From CAYHVK01 sp964360255 (GTDB taxonomy: Bacteria > Bdellovibrionota > Bdellovibrionia > Bdellovibrionales > UBA1609): a stretch of DNA of 64,000 bases. This document shows positions 18,331 to 25,596 of this stretch, in pieces (within the stretch, counting starts at the first letter, position 1; every line of letters begins with the position of its first letter). Location: assembly GCA_964360255.1 (NCBI GenBank), contig CAYHVK010000003.1, positions 62,001 to 126,000 of the forward strand, written 5' to 3'. The notes under the pieces are model-generated. The model saw nothing but the letters and a program-made list of their open reading frames with translations. It did no database searches and was not told the origin of the DNA. A program made the position numbers and the translations under genes.

Positions 18331-19212
18331 TTATTGGCGAAGATGTGTAGGACTTGAAGTCGTCAGCGGAATATGAGCGCCTACCGATGGGCCGACAAAT
18401 TCCAATAGGATTTGATTGAACTCTTCAGCATGTGTCCATGCGAGACCATGAGGAGCTCCATTAATCAGGTTATATGTGCAATTTCTGACGAATTCTTGCA
18501 TGCGAGCGCCTGAAGCTTTCACCGGTACAGTTTTGTCAGCTTCGCCGTGAATTACGAGCGCCGGAATATCAATGGATCTTAAATCATCGCGGAAATCTTC
18601 AAGCCATGAATCAACGGCTTTTAATGTGCCAATGGGTGAAGCGCCAACAGCTGTTAACCAGCTCATGTGCACAGCTTCATCGCTGATTTTATCGAGCATG
18701 CCGAGGTTGTAAAAATCTTTGAAAAATGATGTTAAGAATTTCGGCCTATCGGCGATGATATTTTTTTTGATATCTTCAAAGACTGAAGCATCGACGCCTT
18801 CTTTGTTGTCTTCAGTTTTTAAAAGAAATGGAGTTACGGCGCCGGCGAAAACGGCTTTGCTGACGCGATCAGATCCGTATGTACCTAAGTACCGAGCGAC
18901 TTCGACTCCGCCCATTGAGAAGCCCACAAGAATTGCGCCGCGCAAATCAAGTTGAGTCATCAGGACATCAAGATCAGATGCGAGTGTGTTCGCATCATAA
19001 CCTGTCGCCACCTGGCTAGACTGTCCAAAGCCACGACGATCATAAGTGATCACGCGAAATCCGGCTTTAATAAGTGCAGGAACTTGTTTCTCCCATGAGC
19101 GACCGCTAAGAGGCCAACCATGAATCAGTACAACGGGCGTACCGACGCCGTGATCTTCGTAGTAGAGGTTAATGGGAGTTGTGTTTTCTGTTCCGACCAT
19201 TATTAAAGCCAT
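18331..19212 (-). CDS. alpha/beta hydrolase (non-heme haloperoxidase/esterase-like)
   Basis: An alpha/beta-hydrolase fold enzyme of about 293 aa: oxyanion-hole HGWPLSGRSW, nucleophile elbow GFSMGG, acid Asp in HGEADKTVP and catalytic His in APHGLAWTH. The pattern YDRRGFGQSS and overall length are those of the cofactor-free haloperoxidase/esterase group. The ATG at 19212 is preferred to a TTG at 19230 because AAGGAG lies between them. It may belong to the Rrf2 locus with the SDR, but no shared operator was seen upstream. Confidence 0.85.
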   Translation of the reverse strand: MALIMVGTENTTPINLYYEDHGVGTPVVLIHGWPLSGRSWEKQVPALIKAGFRVITYDRRGFGQSSQVATGYDANTLASDLDVLMTQLDLRGAILVGFSMGGVEVARYLGTYGSDRVSKAVFAGAVTPFLLKTEDNKEGVDASVFEDIKKNIIADRPKFLTSFFKDFYNLGMLDKISDEAVHMSWLTAVGASPIGTLKAVDSWLEDFRDDLRSIDIPALVIHGEADKTVPVKASGARMQEFVRNCTYNLINGAPHGLAWTHAEEFNQILLEFVGPSVGAHIPLTTSSPTHLRQ

Positions 19213-19288
19213 GTGGCAAATCTCCTTCAATGATGGGGCGCTAAGAATCTTTAAGCGATTCTAGCGGTGTTGATGCTAGCTGTAGGGA

Positions 19289-19309
19289 GTAATTGCAGAT
19301 GTTGGGCCA
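19289..19309 (+). repeat. 21-bp direct repeat, left copy
   Basis: A 21-base sequence beginning GTAATTGCAGATG and ending TTGGGCCA is repeated perfectly at 20408-20428. The two copies bracket the 61-aa and PIN-like genes. The flanking bases differ. Confidence 0.85.
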
Positions 19310-19319
19310 TTCGGTAGAG

Positions 19320-19360
19320 CTGTCCGGCCTCTGTCCGAAGTTTGGACAGAGGCCGGACAG
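19320..19360. repeat. perfect 17-bp inverted repeat
   Basis: CTGTCCGGCCTCTGTCC (19320-19336) is fully complementary to 19344-19360 across a 7-nt loop. It has no T-run, so it is a poor terminator. It sits 10 bp inside the left direct repeat and 72 bp before the first cassette gene. Possible roles: protein-binding site, recombination site or RNA stop. Confidence 0.8.
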
Positions 19361-19432
19361 ATTAACTAATAATTTCAGGAGCTTACGAGAGAAAAAATGG
19401 GTATATAGTGGTTGCAGAAATTGAGGTGAAAA

Positions 19433-19618
19433 ATGATTTTTAAAAAACCAAAAGCTGACGGCTTAGCAAAAGCGCGCAAAAGTTTTAATAAAATTATCAA
19501 GCAGCAGCCGAGCGACAAATTAGTTGAGATTGTTGAAGATATTCTGCGAGAAAACGAGAGCCAGCCTAAGATTCAAAAAATTGCCGCAAAAGGCAGTGAG
19601 CCTGAGGCTAACGCTTAA
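19433..19618 (+). CDS. 61-aa protein upstream of PIN-like gene, possible antitoxin
   Basis: A small, charged, helical protein starting MIFKKPKADGLAKARKSF, with an EIVEDILRENES helix in the middle. GAGGTGA lies just before the ATG. Its TAA overlaps the ATG of the PIN-like gene (TAATG), so the two are translationally coupled, as is usual for toxin-antitoxin pairs. No known antitoxin DNA-binding fold is recognisable. The antitoxin role is inference from gene order and size only. Confidence 0.5.
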   Translation: MIFKKPKADGLAKARKSFNKIIKQQPSDKLVEIVEDILRENESQPKIQKIAAKGSEPEANA

Positions 19619-20400
19619 TGGGAAGAGTAATTCCGTTTTCTGAAATTGATCTCTTTTTAAAAGATTTAAAATTACCCGTGGGCTGCATTGTGGATACGCA
19701 GCTTTTAGTGGCATCCGTCTATGAACTGCATACTTTTTATGAAGAGGCAGAATTTATTCACGAAAAACTAAGTGAGTATGAGATTCCCATATTCTCAACA
19801 GTTACAACTCGCCAGGAGTTCGTAGACATAACTCGAAGAATTACGATTTCGGAAGTCGTAGCAGATATGTGCCTAGCTAATACGAAGTGGCGATTAACTG
19901 AATCGGCAAGACTTGAGGCGAAAAGGATTAAGGCGAGATTGGATGAGAGAGCTAAAAGTGATGAAGCACCAACAATGTCTGATCGCGAGATCAAAACACT
20001 AAAAAAATTATTTTCACCTATAACACAATCTGGAAGAGATGGGTGGACAGAGATTTGTAAGGAGTTTTTTGAAGGTAGGCTCGCATTGGCCTGGAGCGAT
20101 CTTGTCGAAAATTTAGGGCTGAACTATATGGATATGAAAGATCCTAAGATTCAAAAACTATTTCATGAAGATTTAGGTTGGGATAAGATGTGCAGAATTT
20201 CAGAAGCAAGTTGTTTGAGTTCATCAGATGCAATGATTTTGAATATGTTCAACTGTACAACCATGGATTTTCTCGTTAGCGCGGACTTTGATACTGCATA
20301 TGCAGCTCTTGTTGGTTCTACGGATAAGCCGGTTTTGGTTCCTGATTCGCTTTATCATAATCAACTAAAGACTCTTCAAAAATGGGTTGATCGGCACTGA
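19618..20400 (+). CDS. PIN-domain-like protein with large insertion, possible RNase toxin
   Basis: The order of acidic residues matches a PIN nuclease: D26 in IVDTQLLVA, E67 in TTRQEFVDI, D204 in SSSDAMIL and D223/D225 in VSADFD. PIN toxins (VapC) cleave RNA with Mg at such a cluster and are usually about 130-150 aa. Here the protein is 260 aa because a mostly helical, charged segment of roughly 100 extra residues separates E67 from D204. The gene overlaps the upstream 61-aa gene, and both lie between 21-bp direct repeats. PIN assignment is by eye from motif spacing; function is inference. Confidence 0.6.
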   Translation: MGRVIPFSEIDLFLKDLKLPVGCIVDTQLLVASVYELHTFYEEAEFIHEKLSEYEIPIFSTVTTRQEFVDITRRITISEVVADMCLANTKWRLTESARLEAKRIKARLDERAKSDEAPTMSDREIKTLKKLFSPITQSGRDGWTEICKEFFEGRLALAWSDLVENLGLNYMDMKDPKIQKLFHEDLGWDKMCRISEASCLSSSDAMILNMFNCTTMDFLVSADFDTAYAALVGSTDKPVLVPDSLYHNQLKTLQKWVDRH

Positions 20401-20407
20401 ATTATAG

Positions 20408-20428
20408 GTAATTGCAGATGTTGGGCCA
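20408..20428 (+). repeat. 21-bp direct repeat, right copy
   Basis: Identical to 19289-19309. It begins 8 bp after the stop of the PIN-like gene and lies 94 bp before the next gene, so the duplicated site closely frames the cassette. Confidence 0.85.
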
Positions 20429-20521
20429 CTTGTATCGGCGGTAGACGTTTTGGCAATTGAGTTAGAGGTAAAGACCCCATTCAGTGATAGGGTGTGTGCT
20501 CTTCTTTTAATGAGGTATTTT

Positions 20522-21694
20522 ATGGATAAAGTAACACCCACATCTCCAACAAAAAATGATCGTCGACAAACGAATGACAGTTTAATCGACGAGCGTGGCA
20601 GCACTGATGAGGCTTATTTAAATCAGACAGTATCATTAGAGAACAAAACCGATGGGATTGTTGAAGTCGATCGCATGAAGGCAGATCAAGTTCGCCTCGA
20701 GCGTCGTAATGTCGCCGATCAGGCTTTTACCGGTAACAATCAAGGTAGTGATAGATATTTGCAGCGCGAACGCAGAGCTGAAGATAGTGCGATTAAAGCC
20801 GAGCGCCAAACGGCAGATGCGGCTCTTGAAAATGAGCGGAGCCAAAGGAAAAGCGAACTTCGCGATTTACTCGTGCATGCGCGTGAGGCCACCGACAAAA
20901 ATCTTTTAAATGAGCGAACGCAAACTGATTCCGATGCTGTGCATTCTTCAGGTTTACTGGCTGCAGAGAAAGTGGCGCACACAAGTACGCGAGCGGCCTT
21001 AACAACTCGTGAAGAGTTTATTGCAATTGTAAGCCATGATTTGCGAAATCCGATCGGCGCGATTTCATCATGTGCAGAGATGCTTTTAGCTGACACTTTA
21101 CACGAGAGTGCTGTTGATGAATTAAAACATTGGATCGTATTTATGAAACGCAACGCTGATACGTCACTGAGGCTTATCGGTGATATTCTAGATATGGAGC
21201 GAATCGCCGAAGGGCAGCTAGGCTTGCATTTGAGCGAGTACAATCTTTCGAGACTCATTAAAGAGACAGTCGAAAACAATTCGCAAATGGCTTTAGCAAA
21301 GTCGATTTTATTAAGAGCCTCTCCGACGATGGCGCCTGATACATTCAGTTTCGATAAAGACAGGGTGGCTCAAGTGCTTTCGAACCTTGTTAGCAACGCC
21401 CTTAAATTTACCTCTGAAGGTGGATCAGTTGTGATTGATTTGCAGGATAAGGGGAGTGAGGTTCAGGTTTCAGTTAAAGATACCGGCCCCGGCATTGCAC
21501 AAGATAAACAGCTGCGTATTTTCGAGCGCTTCGCTCAGATTCAGAATAAAGATCGTAGAGGTTTAGGGTTAGGACTTTATATTTCTAAGATGTTTGTGGA
21601 GCTTCATCAGGGAAAGCTTTGGGTGGAGTCTGAGTTGGGTAAAGGTAGCGTTTTTTATTTCACGCTGCCTAAGATTATGTCAGCTAGAGAATAG
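20522..21694 (+). CDS. cytosolic histidine kinase with ER-rich helical stalk
   Basis: About 390 aa with no membrane span. Residues 1-160 form a charged coiled coil built from repeats around LERRxxAD/ExRxxxDxxL. HisKA has phospho-acceptor H172 (IVSHDLRNPIGA); the HATPase has N-box NLVSNALKF, VKDTGPGIA and RGLGLGLYIS. Kinases with such ER..TD repeats occur in deltaproteobacteria-like groups. The ATG at 20522 follows ATGAGGT; an earlier TTG at 20450 is unlikely. No receiver gene adjoins it, so the partner is unknown. Confidence 0.85.
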   Translation: MDKVTPTSPTKNDRRQTNDSLIDERGSTDEAYLNQTVSLENKTDGIVEVDRMKADQVRLERRNVADQAFTGNNQGSDRYLQRERRAEDSAIKAERQTADAALENERSQRKSELRDLLVHAREATDKNLLNERTQTDSDAVHSSGLLAAEKVAHTSTRAALTTREEFIAIVSHDLRNPIGAISSCAEMLLADTLHESAVDELKHWIVFMKRNADTSLRLIGDILDMERIAEGQLGLHLSEYNLSRLIKETVENNSQMALAKSILLRASPTMAPDTFSFDKDRVAQVLSNLVSNALKFTSEGGSVVIDLQDKGSEVQVSVKDTGPGIAQDKQLRIFERFAQIQNKDRRGLGLGLYISKMFVELHQGKLWVESELGKGSVFYFTLPKIMSARE

Positions 21695-21697
21695 GGC

Positions 21698-22117
21698 TTA
21701 TCTTTTCACTTGAGCGGCTGGATATTCTTCTAAATAGCTTTCGCCATGAGAGCTGTAATAAATAACCTTGCGGTCGACGAAGTCTGCATCATATCTTACA
21801 ACTCCAGCCTTCCATGCCGCCTGTAAGAATTCGAGGAAAGTGCTGCGGCCTTCTTGATCGGTTCTAATCGCAGCAATCAAAGCATCGCGATCAAATTCGG
21901 GAATCTTGTGAGTCCCCATAACGAGAGGAGTGCCCTGTTGTACGACTGCACCTTCCTCCATCAAATAAACTGACTGGCAAGAGGGCAAAGTCCAGCGATT
22001 CATCTGAACCCCTGCTTGGCGAAGAACTTCAGCAAGAACGGGAAATCCTCCCACCTTAGGCCGAATCGACATGGCGTATTTTTGGGCTTCAGTCAGTTTA
22101 TCTGTCAATTGACTCAT
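21698..22117 (-). CDS. DUF1398 family protein (YbcV-like)
   Basis: A 139-aa protein whose second half has the DUF1398 pattern: GTHKIPEFDRDALIAAIR, TFLEFLQAAWKAGVVRYDAD, then a YYSSHGESYLEEYPA ending. The function of the family is unknown. It lies 16 bp after a MarR gene on the same strand, so the two form an operon with a probable MarR operator upstream. Confidence 0.8.
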   Translation of the reverse strand: MSQLTDKLTEAQKYAMSIRPKVGGFPVLAEVLRQAGVQMNRWTLPSCQSVYLMEEGAVVQQGTPLVMGTHKIPEFDRDALIAAIRTDQEGRSTFLEFLQAAWKAGVVRYDADFVDRKVIYYSSHGESYLEEYPAAQVKR

Positions 22118-22133
22118 GGTTTTTTCTCCGTAT

Positions 22134-22604
22134 TTATTCGATTGGATTGGTATTGAGTTTGTGAAGATCAGTTAGCTTCACAAGGATACTCATTAAATTT
22201 TTTTGTTCAGATGGTGAGAGGACAGAAAAAAAATTCTCGTCATTCTCGTCAGCGATTTTTGCTAGTTTTGGAACAAGTTTAATGGCGTTCGTGGTCAAAT
22301 TAATTTCTTGGTAGCGACGGTCGCTAGAAGACTCTGTTCGTGTTACAAGCCCTTTATGCAAAAGCCGATCTATAAGTTTTGAGATGGCGCCACGAGTGAG
22401 TCCCGTTAATTCAGCGACTGCGCTGGGAGATGTTTTGTCGTCGCCAGAATACATTTCTCTAAGAATGACCCACTCTGCAACTGTGACTTCGCTGGCGGCC
22501 AGCTTACGTGCAAATGAATGAGAAACTGCATTTGAAACGACTCTTAAATGGTAACCCAAATGTGATTTAAGATGACTGGCCTCTAGCTTTACCGTCTTTG
22601 CCAT
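22134..22604 (-). CDS. MarR-family regulator
   Basis: A 156-aa winged-helix protein: TVAEWVILREMYSGD, recognition helix region SAVAELTGLTRGAISKLIDRLLHKGLVTR, and wing with SSDRRYQEINLT. These are standard MarR features. A near-perfect 18-bp palindrome lies 23 bp upstream of the start, suggesting autorepression of this gene and the DUF1398 gene after it. The inducing ligand is unknown. Confidence 0.9.
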   Translation of the reverse strand: MAKTVKLEASHLKSHLGYHLRVVSNAVSHSFARKLAASEVTVAEWVILREMYSGDDKTSPSAVAELTGLTRGAISKLIDRLLHKGLVTRTESSSDRRYQEINLTTNAIKLVPKLAKIADENDENFFSVLSPSEQKNLMSILVKLTDLHKLNTNPIE

Positions 22605-22626
22605 TGTTCCGCCTATTTTTTAATAT

Positions 22627-22644
22627 TAGTTTACTAGGAAACTA
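22627..22644. promoter_or_regulatory. probable MarR operator
   Basis: TAGTTT-ACTAGG-AAACTA: perfect 6-bp arms with a CTAG core. The size and position (23 bp upstream of the marR start) are as expected for autoregulation. Confidence 0.55.
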
Positions 22645-22682
22645 TTGTAAAGGATTATTGCTAATTAAATGGCAAAACGGTT

Positions 22683-22831
22683 CGTTAAGTTCTTGGGCGT
22701 TACATAGATTTGTTCAAAATTAAAATAAAATAGCCCGTTGGTGGCCTTGCTATTGCCCAAATCTTCGGATGGGGGTTAATAAGCCACCCCAGAAACTCTG
22801 CAATTATCGTCACCCGGGGTTTAACTTAACG
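22683..22831. other. potentially structured intergenic element
   Basis: The 330 bp between marR and the next gene contain no ORF. CGTTAAGTT (22683-22691) pairs perfectly with AACTTAACG (22823-22831). Inside are GGTGGC (22740-22745) with GCCACC (22783-22788), and between those an ATC-TTCG-GAT tetraloop hairpin flanked by C and G runs. The nested pairs suggest a folded RNA or a small element with 9-bp terminal inverted repeats. No known riboswitch or 6S/tmRNA/RNase P signature was recognised. Confidence 0.35.
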
Positions 22832-22934
22832 GCATTGAGCGGCGAAACTGTTTAAAAAGTAATCAGTCGTGAAAAAGTTTACCTCTTCCTATGTGAGTCA
22901 AATTAGTTTATAAGTAAAGACGTCGAGGTAAGCG

Positions 22935-23654
22935 ATGGAAAGTTCTAATTTTTTAGAATCCAAAATTAGCAATTCGGATTCGGTTCAGTATTATCTGAAA
23001 CGCTTGAATTCGACTTTGCTTCGGGATAAAGCCGTCGTTGCTGAGGCGACCGAAGAGTCTATTTCTAAATTTTGTTCGTTAGAAGAGATCAGTCAGTTAA
23101 GAATACTCAGGAATATTTCAAAATATATCCAAATTCTCAGTGTAGAGCCAGAGCCGGAGCGTGAAAATTGGCATAGAAAAGAGCTCGAAATCGCTCGTTT
23201 AAAAAAAGCGGCAAAAGCGTTCGGTTTGCGGTTTTTAGATGATGAGATTTTTAATTTAATTGATGGTGAAGACGTCATCGAAATTTACGACCAAAGACAA
23301 ATCCAGATCTATCGCAATGTTAAATTCTGCAAGATCTGCAGTTATAGCTTGCTCGATCTCGCCGTTCATTCGTGGGCAGAGTTATACGAGAAGCCCGCCT
23401 TTGTTGCGGCTGCGGCTGGAGCAAAAGTACAAGAGGTCATGACTGCAGATAAAACCTTGTCTTATGATATAGAACCTTTTATTCAGCGAGAAGTGTTGAT
23501 TTACGCGAAAACGCGCCGAACATTTCTCGTTAAGCCTAAGTATCTGTCGCCTCTTGTGAGTGAAATGAATGGGCGTATTGCCGGATTCGTCACGACGTTT
23601 TCGGCCGAAGTTTTGGCCGATGGTGATGAAAGCAACAAGTTTTCAATTATATAA
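22935..23654 (+). CDS. hypothetical protein, 239 aa
   Basis: I do not recognise this gene. The product is soluble, mostly helical in the first 120 residues with many charged residues, and has no signal peptide or membrane span. A KFCKICSYSLLDL stretch near residue 135 contains two Cys in CxxC spacing, and an Ala-rich helix (FVAAAAGAKVQEV) follows. The ATG has GAGGT about 7 nt upstream. It stands alone, ending exactly where the convergent GNAT-like gene ends. Confidence 0.6.
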   Translation: MESSNFLESKISNSDSVQYYLKRLNSTLLRDKAVVAEATEESISKFCSLEEISQLRILRNISKYIQILSVEPEPERENWHRKELEIARLKKAAKAFGLRFLDDEIFNLIDGEDVIEIYDQRQIQIYRNVKFCKICSYSLLDLAVHSWAELYEKPAFVAAAAGAKVQEVMTADKTLSYDIEPFIQREVLIYAKTRRTFLVKPKYLSPLVSEMNGRIAGFVTTFSAEVLADGDESNKFSII

Positions 23655-24338
23655 TCAAGCTGCAGAGTGCAGATGTGTGCGTTTTTGCTCGGATCGGGAA
23701 TGATGTACTCTTTCGGCCCACTTTCTCTGTACTAATTCGGGCAGCTCAAGCGAGAGAACGTTAGGTCGCGTAAACTCCAGACATTCGACATCGACCCCAT
23801 GCATTTGCAGACCCATTAGAATACGGGTCGCTCCGGCTTTAGAGCAGGAGTTGCCCATTCCGACCGCTAACCTTGGGGTGCCGACCATGACGTCTGCTCC
23901 CATTTCTAAAAATCGTAGGCTTGAGAGCGCCATGAGCAGTTCTTGAATTTTCATTTTGCCTTCGATTGGTTTTCCGCGTTCATCTTGAGCGCCGGTCATT
24001 TGACTCACAATTGCGAGATTAGGACCGTGCCTTAAGAGGCGATGGATAGCGAATGCAGGCCACGCTGCAAAATATGAGTCATGCCATACCGCTGGATCTG
24101 AAAAGCTTTCGTAACGCATAAACACCATACCTAAACACTTGTTGCCGCGAAACAGTGCCATGATCTCATCTTGTCTTGTGAAATCGTCTGACGCCATATT
24201 CTGTTTTTGGGTGAGCTCTCGATAAGTTTGTGTCCAGACGCCTGTCCAGCAGGCATAGGCAGCAAAATAAAGTTCTGAATAATGCGGGGCAGGGGATCGT
24301 GTGGGGATAATATGTAGTTGAACGCTTTCCGTTTCCAT
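23655..24338 (-). CDS. GNAT-like hypothetical protein in operon with desaturase
   Basis: A 227-aa soluble protein. The layout (ALFRGNKCLGMVFMRYE strand-turn-strand, then MALSSLRFLEMGADVMVGTPR and a helix with NSCSKAGATRILMGLQMHG) resembles the acyltransferase fold of GNAT or autoinducer-synthase-like enzymes, but no clear acyl-CoA loop is visible. It lies 12 bp downstream of a fatty-acid desaturase gene, which hints at lipid or acyl-chain chemistry. Assignment is tentative. Confidence 0.45.
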   Translation of the reverse strand: METESVQLHIIPTRSPAPHYSELYFAAYACWTGVWTQTYRELTQKQNMASDDFTRQDEIMALFRGNKCLGMVFMRYESFSDPAVWHDSYFAAWPAFAIHRLLRHGPNLAIVSQMTGAQDERGKPIEGKMKIQELLMALSSLRFLEMGADVMVGTPRLAVGMGNSCSKAGATRILMGLQMHGVDVECLEFTRPNVLSLELPELVQRKWAERVHHSRSEQKRTHLHSAA

Positions 24339-24350
24339 TGTTTTTGACTC

Positions 24351-25325
24351 CTATGCAGCATCGCTCATCTTTGAGCCGTTTTTATTTCGAGCTTTTAGAA
24401 CTTCGCCCATTGGTTGCGGTTTATTTTCGAGAATCCAATTGAAATAAGGGTCTGAATTGTAGTGAGAGCCGAGCTCAGCTTTGACTTTTTGGTGAAGCTT
24501 TTCCAGATGATACCAAGGGACGTCCGGGTACATATGGTGTTCGATATGATAATTGAAGTTGAGCACTACAAATCCGGCAAACCATTTTGGATAAAGACAG
24601 GTTCGAGCAATTTGATATTGGTCCGACGGGGGAAGGCGGGTTGTACCGCGGTTTTGAGGTAGTTGTAAATGATGTGGAAAGTTTACGACCTCGACAGCAA
24701 TCATGTAGAGGAGCAGGCTCGGCAGTAGGGCGGTGAAGAGAAATCCGGCAGGGACCAGAAGTGAAGTCAGGCTCCATAACGCTATTGGCGCAGCCAAACT
24801 GATCAATACCGGCCACGACTTACGTTTTTTCAAAAAAATTTTCGAAGCCAGCCACCAAAATACGCCGTACTGCAGACAGGCAAGCATCGGGAACCAGATC
24901 CGCCAAAAAAAACTAAGAGTAGACTGAGTTAGTTTATGCATGGCGGGAAATGCCGTAATGATTGCGGTGACAGGATCTTTATCGATATTACCGGCCCACA
25001 GATGATGTTCAAGGTGGCTGCGCTTCCACGGCTCAAATGGTAACAGACAAACGGCTCCAGAAAATACACCACAGGCATCATTTATCCATTTGCGGTGGCT
25101 TACGGCATTATGCACAGCTTCGTGCATAAATGAGAAGTGACGAAATATAAGTATGGTTAAAAGCGGGATGGCAAAGAACCGGCTGATTGAGTTGCCACTG
25201 ATAGTCCAGACAGCAAAAACGCAGGCCGTGAGTACCGCATTTTGAGTTAGAAATATTGCGAGTGAGTAAGGTTCGCGGCTTAAGTTAACCGAGGCTCTGA
25301 TTTTTTGGTAAACTGCATTGTTCAC
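24351..25325 (-). CDS. membrane fatty-acid desaturase
   Basis: A 324-aa integral membrane protein with the three histidine boxes of the diiron desaturase/hydroxylase family: H68-EAVH72, SHLEHH and NYHIEHHMYP. Hydrophobic pairs lie before and between boxes 1-2 and 2-3. It probably inserts a double bond (or hydroxyl) into an acyl chain or a related lipid; substrate and regiospecificity are unknown. It is the first gene of a two-gene operon with a GNAT-like protein. Confidence 0.88.
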   Translation of the reverse strand: MNNAVYQKIRASVNLSREPYSLAIFLTQNAVLTACVFAVWTISGNSISRFFAIPLLTILIFRHFSFMHEAVHNAVSHRKWINDACGVFSGAVCLLPFEPWKRSHLEHHLWAGNIDKDPVTAIITAFPAMHKLTQSTLSFFWRIWFPMLACLQYGVFWWLASKIFLKKRKSWPVLISLAAPIALWSLTSLLVPAGFLFTALLPSLLLYMIAVEVVNFPHHLQLPQNRGTTRLPPSDQYQIARTCLYPKWFAGFVVLNFNYHIEHHMYPDVPWYHLEKLHQKVKAELGSHYNSDPYFNWILENKPQPMGEVLKARNKNGSKMSDAA

Positions 25326-25596
25326 GGGAACTCCTGTTCAAGGAGCTTCTCGGCAGACACACGCCACTGATTGAGTCTAAATAAAAATAGTTCTATTATG
25401 GTCGAAGGGCCTAGCGCGACGAAGCAAGTTCACAATTAAGATCAAAAAAAATAAATTAAAGGGATCCGGTTTAAAATCTTTTGAACTCACGCGATACTTC
25501 TTTTTCGCACCTTTTTACGAGGTCGCCAAATTCGAGATGTGGAAACTAGATCGTTTTCATGGACCATGACTTTAGTTCAGCTGATTTGACCTACAA

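Noticed and set aside
20740..21279. 179-aa minus-strand ORF in the histidine kinase gene
   Set aside because: Antisense shadow of the real kinase, Ser/Arg-rich composition typical of shadows.
22683..22831. 6S RNA, tmRNA or known riboswitch
   Set aside because: None of the diagnostic conserved sequences of these classes are present.
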